DNA of 64,000 nt from Amycolatopsis sp. DSM 110486 (GCF_019468465.1 NZ_CP080519.1:6317001-6381000); one strand, 5' to 3'. Numbered from the stretch's first letter, positions 1 to 11,964 are shown. Notes: generated by a model not told the origin, from the sequence alone. Program-made: numbers and translations.

Positions 1-628
1 GTTCCTCGGTGGCCTGCTCGTGGACGTCGACGGGCGGCGGATCATCGACGAATCCCGTTACGGCGCGGCGATCGGCGAGCGGATGATCTCCGCGCACGGC
101 GGACGGGGCTGGCTGCTCGTCGACGAGCCGGTGGTTGCCGAGGCTCGGCGGGACGGGCGCAAGCAGGGGCAGTGGTTCGCGTGGCTGCAGCTGCGGTACC
201 TGCTCGGCCGCGGGCGCGTCACGGGTGCTTCCTTGGAGGAAGTCGCGCGGCGGGCCGGTGTCGACCCGGAGGGTTTGCGGGAGACGCATGCCGCGTATCG
301 GCGAGGTCCGGATCCGCTGGGGAAGCCCGCGGAGTTCGCACGGCCGTTGGACACTCCGCCGTTTTCGCTGATCGACGTGTCGGTGAAGCCGAGCCTCGGC
401 TACCCGTGCCCGATGCTGACGCTGGGCGGGCTCGTGGTCGACGAGGACACGGGCGAGGTGGCCGGCGTTCGCGGTCTGTACGCGGCAGGGCGGACGGCCG
501 TGGGAATCTGTTCCAGGTCCTACGTGAGCGGTCTGTCGCTGGCCGACTGCGTGTTTTCCGGTCGCCGGGCGGGGAAGAGTAGCGCCTTGGAATCCGATCG
601 CGTCGACAAAAACGAGAACGTGTTCTAG
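1..628 (+). CDS. FAD-binding dehydrogenase, KstD/Kst4D-like, C-terminal part (5'-truncated by window edge)
   Basis: The reading frame is already open at the window edge, so only about 208 C-terminal residues are seen. Near the end is the FAD-binding closing motif of the succinate dehydrogenase/ketosteroid dehydrogenase flavoprotein family (GLYAAGRTAVG, then SGLSLADCVFSGRRAG). Members oxidise ring A of 3-ketosteroids or related substrates. Location just before hsaA supports a steroid role. The C-terminus differs from that of classical KstD1, so a Kst4D-type or other steroid flavoprotein is equally possible. The stop codon lies inside a KstR-like operator. Confidence 0.75.
   Translation, partial: FLGGLLVDVDGRRIIDESRYGAAIGERMISAHGGRGWLLVDEPVVAEARRDGRKQGQWFAWLQLRYLLGRGRVTGASLEEVARRAGVDPEGLRETHAAYRRGPDPLGKPAEFARPLDTPPFSLIDVSVKPSLGYPCPMLTLGGLVVDEDTGEVAGVRGLYAAGRTAVGICSRSYVSGLSLADCVFSGRRAGKSSALESDRVDKNENVF
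614..627. promoter_or_regulatory. KstR-like operator upstream of hsaA
   Basis: GAGAACGTGTTCTA matches the KstR palindrome TNNAACNNGTTNNA at every fixed position but the first. It overlaps the stop codon of the upstream flavoprotein gene and ends 31 bases before the hsaA start. It probably places hsaADCB under KstR repression, relieved by sterol-CoA ligands. Confidence 0.65.
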
Positions 629-658
629 TCTTGGTCTCGTCGAACGAGAGGACGGCCG

Positions 659-3960
<3,302 letters not shown>

Positions 3961-4019
3961 GCCTTGGCCTCGAAGCCACCGGCGACCTGGCGTCCTACCG
4001 CACCGTCGATGAGGCCTGG

Positions 4020-4556
4020 ATGACCGCCGTACTCGATCCGTCTCGATTCCGTGCCGTGCTCGGGCACTTCTGCACCGGCGTCACCATCGTCACCGGGCGC
4101 GACGGGGCCACTCCCGTCGGGTTCGCGTGCCAGTCGTTCGCGGCGTTGTCGCTGGATCCGCCGCTGGCGTTGTTCTGCGTGGCCCGCACGTCGCGCACCT
4201 GGCCGGTCCTCGCCGCCACGGGTCGCTTCGCAATCAACGTCCTCGCCGAGCACCAGCGCGACCTCAGCGCCACTTTCGGCGCCCGCGGCGACGACAAGTT
4301 CGCCACTGTGGCCTGGCACCTCGCTCCGTCCGGCGCCCCGCTGATCCACGGCGCCCTCACGTGGATCGACTGCGCCCTCGAGACCGTGCACCCCGCCGGC
4401 GACCACCACGTCGTCATCGGCCGCGTGACCGCTCTCGGCGACACTTCCGACGCCCGGCCGCTGCTCTTCCACCGCGGCCAGTACACCGTCACGGAACCGG
4501 TCCCCGACCCGCTCGCGGCTCTCCTGCCCTGGGCCCGCCCGGACGACTGGCTGTAG
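4020..4556 (+). CDS. hsaB: HsaB, flavin reductase component of the 3-HSA monooxygenase
   Basis: A 178-residue flavin reductase-like, FMN-binding split-barrel protein, which reduces flavin with NADH for HsaA. The family core is clear: VLGHFCTGVTIVTG, VGFACQSFAALSLDPPL near residues 30-55, FAINVLAEHQ, and a C-terminal DHHVVIGRV and LLFHRGQY. ATG 4020 gives the usual HsaB N-terminus (short leader, then DPSRFRAVLG). The frame is open further upstream but starts there would lie in the repeat-filled gap. It is last in the hsa run and converges on the smr gene, with 13 bases between the stops. Confidence 0.9.
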   Translation: MTAVLDPSRFRAVLGHFCTGVTIVTGRDGATPVGFACQSFAALSLDPPLALFCVARTSRTWPVLAATGRFAINVLAEHQRDLSATFGARGDDKFATVAWHLAPSGAPLIHGALTWIDCALETVHPAGDHHVVIGRVTALGDTSDARPLLFHRGQYTVTEPVPDPLAALLPWARPDDWL

Positions 4557-4569
4557 CGCGCCCCGAGCC

Positions 4570-4824
4570 TCACTTCCAGCGGAAATGCACGAACACCCGC
4601 CCGAAGTTGTCCTTGTCCTTCTCCACCCGGTGGTAGAGCGCCTTGATCTCCTTCTGCTCCAAGAACCGCAGCACGTGCTTCTTCAGCTGCCCGGACCCCT
4701 TGCCCGGGATGATCTCCACGAGCGGCGCCTTCTTGGCCACCGCCTCGTCGATCACCGCCCGCAGCGCCCGGTCGATCTCGCCGCTGCGGTTGTAGATGTC
4801 GTGCAGGTCGAGTTTGAGCTTCAT
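4570..4824 (-). CDS. Small Smr-domain protein
   Basis: An 84-residue protein that is essentially one Smr domain (MutS2 C-terminal nuclease-like fold). It has the N-terminal LDLHD motif and the core EIIPGKGSGQLKKHV, where free-standing Smr proteins carry the H/PGxGxG signature. ATG 4824 is chosen because it begins the domain; a longer frame to 4881 adds a basic, low-information leader. Smr domains bind or nick nucleic acids. The role of single-domain actinobacterial versions is not established. It shows no link to the steroid genes. Confidence 0.75.
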   Translation of the reverse strand: MKLKLDLHDIYNRSGEIDRALRAVIDEAVAKKAPLVEIIPGKGSGQLKKHVLRFLEQKEIKALYHRVEKDKDNFGRVFVHFRWK

Positions 4825-4919
4825 GCCGTCCAGCGTGCCACGCGCGCCCCGCGAGACGACCGGACCGAGCCTCCGGCGCACCCCTCATGGCGCCGGCGGC
4901 TCGGTCCGAAGAGGAGAGA

Positions 4920-5339
4920 TCAGCAGGCGTTGATCTTCCAGGAGTCGGCCTTGTCGTTGGCGCCAGGGATGTCGGCGAGGTTCTTGTAGTCCTTGAACGG
5001 GCTGACCTTGAGGATCAGCTTGTCGCCCAGGACGCCGCGGTGGTTGTAGAGGCAGATGGTGCGGTTGCCGTTGTTGATGATCGACGACAGCTGGCTGCGC
5101 CGGTCACCCTTGGTCGCTTGCGGCGGGTTGTTGAAGCTCCCCGACGGGGTGGAGCTGTAGTTCAGGTGCCAGCGCTGGTTGTAGACGCCGGCGTTGTAGT
5201 CCTTGTCCTGGTAGAAGCAGTAGTAGTTCGCCGGGCAGGGCGCGGTCGCGGCGGAGGCCGGCGCTGCGGCGAGCACGGTGCCGGCGGCGACACCGGCGAC
5301 GGCGGCCGCGATCGCGGCGGCGGGACGGATCTTCGACAT
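4920..5339 (-). CDS. Secreted peptidase inhibitor I36-like protein
   Basis: A 139-residue exported protein with a signal peptide at residues 1-31 (MSKIRPAAA, an Ala-rich core, then APASAA). The mature part has the small Cys-containing fold of the I36 (SMI-type) inhibitor family: APCPANYYCFYQDKDYN, then YSSTPSGSFNN and a C-terminal SWKINAC. Family members inhibit extracellular metalloproteases. The start ATG 5339 follows a GGGGAGAG ribosome site; an upstream ATG at 5366 would only lengthen the leader. It is divergent from the SARP-NACHT gene. Confidence 0.75.
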   Translation of the reverse strand: MSKIRPAAAIAAAVAGVAAGTVLAAAPASAATAPCPANYYCFYQDKDYNAGVYNQRWHLNYSSTPSGSFNNPPQATKGDRRSQLSSIINNGNRTICLYNHRGVLGDKLILKVSPFKDYKNLADIPGANDKADSWKINAC

Positions 5340-5481
5340 GGCGGTTCTCTCCCCTTGAGCGGTCACTCCCGGAGCGGGCGACCGGATGGCTCAACCGTGG
5401 CGAGATCCGTCCTCGCGCCGTCATCACGCCGTCCTCACGCAGGTCAGCGCAGGTATGATCATGGTCCGGGGAGGGACGTGG

Positions 5482-8274
5482 ATGGACTTCTGTGTGCTGG
5501 GGCCGTTGGAGATCTGGACGGCCGGGGGACGGTTGTCCCTCCCGGGAACCCGGCATCAGCGCGTGTTGGCGACGTTGCTGCTAACCCCCAACGCCGTCGT
5601 CCCCATGGCGAGGCTCATCGGGGCCACGTGGGAGGGCGAGCCGCCCGCCACGGCCACCAAGCAGGTGCAGAACTGTGTGTCGGCGCTACGCGAACGGCTC
5701 GGTGACGCCGAGCAGCGCCTCATCGTCACCGACGGTCCCGGCTACCGGATCACCGTCGCCGACGACCAGCTCGACCTGCTCCGCTTCACCAAGGGCATCG
5801 CCGACGCGAAGCGGTTCGCGGAGAAGGGCGCCCTGCGCGACGGTGTGCGCGAGATCCGCACCGCGCTCAAGCTCTGGCGCGGTCCCGCACTCGACGGGCT
5901 CGACACCCCGGCGCTGGTCAGCCGCGCTGCCCGGCTGGACGAGCAGCGCCTGGACGCGTTCGAGTCGTGCGTCGACTGGCAGTTCGCGCTCGGCCAGCAC
6001 CGCGAGGTCGTCGACGAACTCGCCGAGGTCGTCGCCGAGCACCCGCTCCGCGAACGGCCGCACGCCCAGCTGATGCTCGCGCTCGATCGCTCCGGCCGGC
6101 AGGCAGACGCGCTCAAGGTGTTCCAGCGCCTGCGCACCGACCTCGCCGAAGAGCTGGGCATCGACCCCGGCCACGACGTCCGCGACCTGCACGAACGCAT
6201 CCTCCGCGGCGAGAACCGCCCGGCCGGCGACGCGCCCGTCACAGCCGCACCCCCGGACGAGCTCGACCGCGCGGCAAAGGAGCTCGCCGCGGCGATCACC
6301 CGGCAGTGGACCGCCGAAGCCGAGATGCGCTCGCTCAAGCGGCCGGAGCCGGTGCCGTTGAACTGGTCGAGCACCGAGCGCGAGGTCGCCGCCGCCGCGT
6401 CAGCAGTGCTCGGCGCCCGCCCCGGCGAGGGCCCGGACCGCCTCGTGCTGAGCGGCGATCTGACCGACGTCGTCGCGAAATTCCGGCAGGTCCCGGCCCG
6501 GCAGCTCGTGGTACTCGGCGAGCCCGGCGCCGGAAAGTCCGTGCTGGCAATCCTCCTCACTCTCGGCTTGCTTACCGACCCGCCACCGGGCGAGCCGGTG
6601 CCGGTGCTGTTGCCGCTCGCCTCCTGGAACCCTCGCCGTGAGCACCTGCACACCTGGCTGGCGCGCAAGCTGGTCGAGGAATACCCGGGCCTCGCGAACA
6701 CCGCCGCCTACGGCGAGGACGCCGGCCTGCGCCTGGTCCTCGAAGGCCGGATCGTCCCCGTCCTCGACGGCCTCGACGAAACCCCGCCCGGCCTCCACAC
6801 CGCCGCCATCGACGCGCTCGACCAGGCCGTCGGCGCCGGCCGCCCGCTGGTGGTGACCTGCCGCAGCGCCGAGTACGAGCTCGCGGTCCGCCAAGCGGGC
6901 TCCTTCCTGACCCGGGCCGCGGTGGTCGAGATCGAGCCGGTCGAGATCGAGGACACGATCGCCTTCCTCACCGCACGCCGACGCTCCGGCGAGACCCGCT
7001 GGGACCCGCTCGTCCGCCGCCTGCGCCGCGAGCCGACCGGGCCGCTCGCCCAAGCCCTGCGCACGCCGCTCATGGTCGATCTCGCCAGGACCGCCTACGC
7101 GAACCCCGCCACCGACCCCGGCGAACTCTGCGACGCCACGCGATTCCCGGACCGCGCATCCGTCGAACGACACCTCCTCGACGCGTACCTCCCTGCCGTC
7201 TACACCCGCAAACCCGCACCTCTCGCTCAGCTCGCCCGCCCACACCGGCCGCGCGACTACGACCCCGAGGAGGCCGAGCGCTGGCTCACCTTCCTCGCGC
7301 GGCAGCTCGAGCGCGAACGCACCCGCGACCTCGCCTGGTGGCAGCTCGACCGCGCCGTGCCGAGCCTCGTCGTCGGCCTGTACCTCGGCTTGCCGCCCGC
7401 AGTGCTGTTCGCCCTCACCGGCTGGCTGGCCGCCGGCCCGGTGATCGGGGTGATCTACGGAGGCTCCTTCGCGATCGCGGGCTGCGTTACGCACAGCGTC
7501 GGGCGCCGGCCAGGACCGTTGCGAGTGGAACCGAGGTTCGCCGGCACCGCCGGCCGCTTCGCCCGCCGGTTCGCGGTGGGCGCCGTGATCGGCGTCTGCC
7601 TCGGCCTCGGCTGGTCGCTCCCGGCCTGGGTGATCAGCCTGCTCGCGCTCGTGTTCGGCCTGGCCATCGGCGTGCACGTCTGGCTGGGCACGCCGCTCGA
7701 CGCGAACCGGGTGTCCAGTCCGGAGACCGTGCTGCGCCACGATCGTGCTGCGGCTCTCTCGTTCACGTTGTCATTCATGGTCTCCCTGGGTCTCTTCTAC
7801 GGTTTGGCACTGGCTCTCACCCCCGCCGAGTCCACCTTCGAAGTGCTGAACGGGCACTACGACGTGGTGCTCGGGCTGACGGGCGGGGTGGCCGCCGGGC
7901 TGCTGGGCCGGTACCTCGTGGCGAACCTGGGTGGTGTCGCCTACGGAATCGCCGGAGCGGTCATCGGTGGACAGGTGTTCCTGCCTGCGACCAGCGCGGT
8001 GCAGGCAGTGGCAGGTGGCGGTCTGTTCGGCCTTTCGGTCGGCGTGAGTGTGTGTTTGGCCCGGGCGTGGGGCGCATTCGCGTTCACCCGGCTCTGGCTG
8101 GCGTCGCGGGGCCGGATTCCGTGGGGATTCATGGCTTTCCTCGCCGACGCGCACCGGCGCGGGGTGTTGCGTCAGGTCGGCGAGGTGTACCAGTTCCGGC
8201 ACGCGAGGCTGCAGGAGCGGCTTGCCGACGCGGGATCCACAGCCGGTGGGCACCCAGTCATGAGTGACGAGTAA
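5482..8274 (+). CDS. SARP-NACHT-membrane fusion protein
   Basis: A 930-residue three-part protein. Residues 1-95 are an OmpR-like winged helix and about 100-250 a bacterial transcriptional activation domain, the SARP/AfsR arrangement. Residues about 335-520 are a NACHT-type STAND NTPase with Walker A VLGEPGAGKS near 345 and Walker B VPVLDGLDE near 425. After a helical region, about residues 625-870 form several hydrophobic, Gly/Ala-rich membrane segments, followed by a short cytosolic tail. ATG 5482 is preferred (GGGAGG just upstream, and the SARP fold begins at residue 2). A DNA-binding activator tethered to the membrane through a NACHT switch suggests a signal-gated regulator. Targets are unknown. 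It differs from AfsR in having membrane helices in place of TPR repeats. Confidence 0.85.
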   Translation: MDFCVLGPLEIWTAGGRLSLPGTRHQRVLATLLLTPNAVVPMARLIGATWEGEPPATATKQVQNCVSALRERLGDAEQRLIVTDGPGYRITVADDQLDLLRFTKGIADAKRFAEKGALRDGVREIRTALKLWRGPALDGLDTPALVSRAARLDEQRLDAFESCVDWQFALGQHREVVDELAEVVAEHPLRERPHAQLMLALDRSGRQADALKVFQRLRTDLAEELGIDPGHDVRDLHERILRGENRPAGDAPVTAAPPDELDRAAKELAAAITRQWTAEAEMRSLKRPEPVPLNWSSTEREVAAAASAVLGARPGEGPDRLVLSGDLTDVVAKFRQVPARQLVVLGEPGAGKSVLAILLTLGLLTDPPPGEPVPVLLPLASWNPRREHLHTWLARKLVEEYPGLANTAAYGEDAGLRLVLEGRIVPVLDGLDETPPGLHTAAIDALDQAVGAGRPLVVTCRSAEYELAVRQAGSFLTRAAVVEIEPVEIEDTIAFLTARRRSGETRWDPLVRRLRREPTGPLAQALRTPLMVDLARTAYANPATDPGELCDATRFPDRASVERHLLDAYLPAVYTRKPAPLAQLARPHRPRDYDPEEAERWLTFLARQLERERTRDLAWWQLDRAVPSLVVGLYLGLPPAVLFALTGWLAAGPVIGVIYGGSFAIAGCVTHSVGRRPGPLRVEPRFAGTAGRFARRFAVGAVIGVCLGLGWSLPAWVISLLALVFGLAIGVHVWLGTPLDANRVSSPETVLRHDRAAALSFTLSFMVSLGLFYGLALALTPAESTFEVLNGHYDVVLGLTGGVAAGLLGRYLVANLGGVAYGIAGAVIGGQVFLPATSAVQAVAGGGLFGLSVGVSVCLARAWGAFAFTRLWLASRGRIPWGFMAFLADAHRRGVLRQVGEVYQFRHARLQERLADAGSTAGGHPVMSDE

Positions 8275-8647
8275 GGATCACTGGAGCAGCACCGTTCCAT
8301 CATGCCCACGGTGATTCGCAGATGTCATCGATTCGAACACATGTTCGCACGATCGGGTGGTCACTCGGGTGAAGGGCGGCAATCGCCGCCTGGGGCGCGC
8401 TAACCTCGGATTCATCAAAGCAGCCGGACGCGGTGCGACTCCGCCCCGTCCTCATCGGCGCGGAAATCCTTCAGCAGCAACAATTTCTGCACTCGAGCAG
8501 CACATCTCGAGCAGGACACCGACACATTCACGTGAGAACGGATCAGCGATGTACCCAGCAGAGGTCGATTCGGCGGCGCGCAAGAAAGCTCGTCCCCGCT
8601 GGAGACCGGAGCGCCGCCTCACGGACGGCGAGCGAAGACCCAGGGCG
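8275..8647. other. 373-bp convergent intergenic region with no convincing gene
   Basis: The region lies between the SARP-NACHT stop and the stop of the MBL-fold gene. Open frames here run on into the antisense of the MBL gene and have no recognisable protein. It contains an SOS-box-like palindrome (8333-8348) and short CTCGAGCAG direct repeats near 8495-8515. No rho-independent terminator was identified. Confidence 0.5.
8333..8348. promoter_or_regulatory. SOS-box-like (LexA) palindrome without an obvious downstream gene
   Basis: TCGAACACATGTTCGC fits the actinobacterial LexA box (TCGAAC-N4-GTTCGA) at all but the last base. It sits in a convergent gap, so it would need an unrecognised small transcript or peptide downstream on the plus strand, or may be a chance match. 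Confidence 0.4.
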
Positions 8648-9718
8648 TCACCCCAGGGTCTGCCACCAACCGTCCACAGCGGGCGGGTTCGCCACGTCGA
8701 TCCGCTGGCCAGGCTTCGGCACGGCGAGGGCGAGGTCGTTCGCCTTGGCCTCGCGCCATACGCGGTCCGCGGGCTCGCCCCAGGGGTGCATGGCGAGGGA
8801 GAACGTCGCCCAGTGCGCGGGCACGAGCAGGCCGCCGCGAACGTCGATGTGCGCGGCGATGCCCTCTTCGGGCGTCATGTGGATGTCCGGCCAGTGCGGG
8901 GCGTACGCACCGACCTGGATGAGCGTGGCGTCGAACGGGCCGTACTCCTCGCCGATCTTGGCGAAGCCGTCGAAGTAGCCGGTGTCCCCGCTGTAGAACA
9001 CCTTGTGCTGCGGCCCGGAGATCACCCACGACGTCCACAGGGTGCTGTCGTTGCCGATGCCGCGGCCGGAGAAGTGCTGGGCCGGCGTGGCCACGAACCG
9101 GATGCCGGCGACCTCGGCTTCTTCGTGCCAGTCGAGCTCCACGATCCGCGAAGCCGGCACGTGCCACCGCTCCAGGTGCGCGCCGACCCCCAGTGGCACG
9201 AGGAACGGCGCGTCGTGCGCCTCGAGCAGGGCGCGCACGGTGGCGAGGTCGAGGTGGTCGTAGTGGTCGTGCGAGATCACGATCGCGTCGACCCGGCCGA
9301 CCGCGTCCAGTGGCACCGGTGCGGCGTGCAGGCGGCGCGGGCCCGCGAAAGCGGCGGGCGACACCCGGTCGCTCCACACCGGATCGCACAGCACGCGGGC
9401 GCCGTCGATCTCGACGAGCGTCGAGGCGTGGCCGAACCAGGTGAGGAACAGGCCTTCGGCGGAGTCGGCGGCGGCGTCGGCCACGAGCGGGATCTCCCCG
9501 GCGGGCTTGCGGCGGTCGCGGTCGTCGCCGAAGAGCAGCTCGCGCAGGATGCCGCCCGCGGCCGAGGGCGGAGGGGTCGAGCGCGTGGGTGAGGCATTGT
9601 GGAAGACGCCGTCGGCGTACTGCGGCGAGCGGCGCATCCTCTCGGCACGCGCGCCGGTGGCCTTCGCGCCGAAGGCCACCGGGAGGTCACCGAGTGCCGA
9701 GACAGTTTTCCTGAGCAT
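8648..9718 (-). CDS. MBL-fold metallo-hydrolase (UlaG/NAPE-PLD-like)
   Basis: A 356-residue metallo-beta-lactamase-fold protein. The zinc motif SHDHYDHLD is near residue 150. Further ligands are likely in PAQHFSGRG, FYSGDTGY and the terminal PAHWATF. The FTWFGHAS-type strand (LTWFGHASTLVEIDG) and the N-terminal extension of about 80 residues with Arg/Pro-rich spacing are typical of NAPE-PLD-like bacterial proteins. Substrate unknown; lipid phosphodiester or lactone hydrolysis is possible. It lies 10 bases downstream of the desaturase stop in the same orientation, so the two are probably co-transcribed. Confidence 0.8.
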   Translation of the reverse strand: MLRKTVSALGDLPVAFGAKATGARAERMRRSPQYADGVFHNASPTRSTPPPSAAGGILRELLFGDDRDRRKPAGEIPLVADAAADSAEGLFLTWFGHASTLVEIDGARVLCDPVWSDRVSPAAFAGPRRLHAAPVPLDAVGRVDAIVISHDHYDHLDLATVRALLEAHDAPFLVPLGVGAHLERWHVPASRIVELDWHEEAEVAGIRFVATPAQHFSGRGIGNDSTLWTSWVISGPQHKVFYSGDTGYFDGFAKIGEEYGPFDATLIQVGAYAPHWPDIHMTPEEGIAAHIDVRGGLLVPAHWATFSLAMHPWGEPADRVWREAKANDLALAVPKPGQRIDVANPPAVDGWWQTLG

Positions 9719-9728
9719 GCCCCCGAGT

Positions 9729-10763
9729 CTACGAACGCTTCCTGAGAGGAGCCCCAGCTTCGTGGAGGTGGGTCAGCGCCTGCCGGTAGGACTCCACGAG
9801 GCTCGTCTGCAGGTAGGGAATGCCGAGCTCGGCGCAGTAGCCCTGCACGATCGGCTGCGCGCGTCGCAAGTGCACCGATGGCATGCTCGGGAAGAGGTGG
9901 TGCTCGATCTGGTAGTTGAGGCCGCCGAGGGCGACGTCCACGACGGTGCCACCACGGACGTTGCGCGACGTGAGCACCTGCTTGCGGAGGAAGTCGAGCT
10001 GGGGGCGGCCGGTCAGCGTTGGCATGCCCTTGTGGTTCGGCGCGAAGATCGATCCCATGTAGACACCCCACAGCCCCTGGTGGACGGCGAAGAAGACCAG
10101 AGCCAGGCCCGGCGGGAGGACCACGAACAACGCGGTGAGGTAGGCCGCGAAGTGCAGCGCCAGGAGAGTGGCCTCGAGGCCACGGCGGCGCAGGCCGGGT
10201 CGGGCGACCGCGCGGATGCCGGACCAGTGCAGGTTCAGGCCTTCGAGTGTGAGCAGCGGGAAGAACAGGAACGCCTGGTGCCGCCCGATGAACCGGGGCA
10301 CGCCGCGGCTGGCGCGGGCCTGGTCTTGCGACCACACGAGGATGTCGGGGTCGACGTCGGGATCCAGCTCCTCGTGGTTGGGGTTCGCGTGGTGGCGGGT
10401 GTGCTTGTCCATCCACCAGCCGTAGCTCATGCCCACGCCCAGGTTGCCGGCGAGGAGCCCGGCGGCTTCGGTCGGGCGTCGCGTGCGGAACACCTGGCGG
10501 TGGGCAAGATCGTGGGAGAGCAGGGCGATCTGGCCGAACATGAAGGCCTGGAACGCGGCGACGGCGAGCTGCCACCACGAGTCTCCGAGGAGAGCGAAGG
10601 CGAGCCAGCCGCCGGCGAACAGCGTGGTCACCACGGCGATCCTGGCCGTGTAGTAGCCGGGGCGCCGCGCGAGCAGCCCCGCGTCGGTGATGCGGCGGGA
10701 GAGGCGGGCGAAGTCGCTGCCGGGACCGGCCGCGGCCGGGAGAACGAGATTGTCTGTGGTCAC
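9729..10763 (-). CDS. Membrane fatty acid desaturase
   Basis: A 344-residue integral membrane di-iron desaturase. The three His boxes are present: HDLAH, HTRHH and the cytochrome-b5-type QIEHH box, which usually marks front-end or acyl-lipid desaturases. Hydrophobic segments flank the boxes at about residues 45-95 and 180-225. GTG 10763 is chosen since translation then begins TTDNLVLP; an ATG at 10838 would add 25 residues of unlikely sequence reaching to the hairpin after fadE33. Probably co-transcribed with the MBL gene. Confidence 0.82.
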   Translation of the reverse strand: MTTDNLVLPAAAGPGSDFARLSRRITDAGLLARRPGYYTARIAVVTTLFAGGWLAFALLGDSWWQLAVAAFQAFMFGQIALLSHDLAHRQVFRTRRPTEAAGLLAGNLGVGMSYGWWMDKHTRHHANPNHEELDPDVDPDILVWSQDQARASRGVPRFIGRHQAFLFFPLLTLEGLNLHWSGIRAVARPGLRRRGLEATLLALHFAAYLTALFVVLPPGLALVFFAVHQGLWGVYMGSIFAPNHKGMPTLTGRPQLDFLRKQVLTSRNVRGGTVVDVALGGLNYQIEHHLFPSMPSVHLRRAQPIVQGYCAELGIPYLQTSLVESYRQALTHLHEAGAPLRKRS

Positions 10764-10834
10764 CTCGTCGAGTTTTTCGGGGAAGCCGGCCGAGCAGAAC
10801 CCGGCAGACCCCAGAACCCGTGCGGGGGGTGGCC

Positions 10835-10852
10835 CCACCCCGCTAGGGGTGG
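10835..10852. terminator. Short hairpin at the fadE33 stop
   Basis: CCACCCC and GGGGTGG form a 7-bp GC stem around a short loop that includes the fadE33 stop codon. No T-run follows. It may act as a weak terminator at the end of the fadD3-fadE33 operon. Confidence 0.35.
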
Positions 10853-11964
10853 ACGCGCGAACGGTGGTGATGGGGTGCGCCGAATAGCTGCGCGGCCGCG
10901 TGTGCTCGTTTGAAGTACCGGTGCGCGGGATGGTCCCAGGTGATGGCGATGCCGCCGTGCAGCTGGATCATCTCGGCGGCGACCTCGGCGAACGCTTCGC
11001 TGCAGTGCACCTTCGCCACTGCCGCGAGCCGGGACGACGCCGGCGCAGCGTAGGCGGCGGAGCGCGCGGTCTCCACCAGCACGTGGAGGTCGGCCATCCG
11101 GTGCTTGAGCGCCTGGAAGCTCCCGATCGGGCGGCCGAACTGCACCCGGTGGCGCGTGTACTCCACGGTGAGCTCCAGCGCCCGTGACGCTGCCCCTACC
11201 TGTTCGGCGGCCAGTACGGCGCAGGCGACGTCGCGGACCCGTGCGAGGTCGACACGTCCTAGCGGACGCGCGCGGACGCGGTCGAGCGTCACGTTGGCGA
11301 GGTGGCGAGTCTCGTCCATCGTCGGCACGGGTTCGCAGCGGACGCCGGGGTGTGCGGGATCGACCTCGAAGAGAGCGGGGCCGTCAGGGGTCCTGGCGGC
11401 GGCCAGGAGGACGTCGGCTCCGGCGGCGTCGAGGACGTAGTGGGCGGTTCCGTCCACTGTGGACTCCTTGGCGGTGAAGGCGGGCTGCAGCGGGTCCCAG
11501 CGTCCGTCGGCGGTCCAGGCGAGAGCGCCGACGGTGCCCTCGGCCAAGGCCGGGAGCAGGCGGGCCAGGCCAGGGGCCTCGGTGTTGGTGGCGTTGGTGT
11601 TGGTGGTGGCGAGAAGGGAGGTGACGGCGAGGACGGAGGAACCGAGGAACGGCACGTCGGTGAGGTTGCGGCCGAGCTCTTCCGCGACGATCTGCACCTC
11701 GGTGAGGCCGATGGACTGGTCCGGATGGGCTCGGTCGGCCGAGTCGGTGGAACTGGACGGGCGGATCGGGCCGGCGCGGTGGGTTGGGTCGGCCGGATCG
11801 GCCGGCTGGGTCGTCGGTTCGGTGGCGAACCCGCCGAACCGCTCGGGCACCGTGAGGGCGGTGACGCCGACCTGAGCGCAGAGGGCGGGCCACGGCTCGG
11901 CCTCACGGTCGAGGAGCTTGCGGACGCTGGCACGGAGCTCGTCCTGCTCGGACGTGAACGTCAC
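10843..11964 (-). CDS. fadE33: FadE33-like acyl-CoA dehydrogenase subunit with a ~38-residue low-complexity insertion
   Basis: A 373-residue acyl-CoA dehydrogenase subunit, last gene of the fadD3 operon, matching the fadE31-fadE32-fadE33 order of the KstR2 regulon (ring C/D catabolism). These subunits work as alpha2beta2 heteromers. The C-terminal domain has VEYTRHRVQFGRPIGSFQA and MIQLHGGIAITWDHPAH. Residues about 47-85, between ERFGGF and GLTEVQIVAEELGR, are a Pro/Thr/Ala/Asp/Ser-rich stretch not expected in the family; without it the length would be normal. A small NTNATNT repeat occurs near residue 115. The GTG start overlaps the fadE32 stop (GTGA). Confidence 0.85.
   Translation of the reverse strand: MTFTSEQDELRASVRKLLDREAEPWPALCAQVGVTALTVPERFGGFATEPTTQPADPADPTHRAGPIRPSSSTDSADRAHPDQSIGLTEVQIVAEELGRNLTDVPFLGSSVLAVTSLLATTNTNATNTEAPGLARLLPALAEGTVGALAWTADGRWDPLQPAFTAKESTVDGTAHYVLDAAGADVLLAAARTPDGPALFEVDPAHPGVRCEPVPTMDETRHLANVTLDRVRARPLGRVDLARVRDVACAVLAAEQVGAASRALELTVEYTRHRVQFGRPIGSFQALKHRMADLHVLVETARSAAYAAPASSRLAAVAKVHCSEAFAEVAAEMIQLHGGIAITWDHPAHRYFKRAHAAAQLFGAPHHHRSRVHP

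Noticed and set aside
2..628. Naming the first gene kstD
   Set aside because: Only the C-terminus is visible and it differs from the KstD1 ending that I recognise; several steroid flavoproteins share this fold.
8357..9592. Long plus-strand open frame starting after the SOS-like box
   Set aside because: Most of it is antisense to the MBL-fold gene, which has clear zinc motifs; the translation has no family features.
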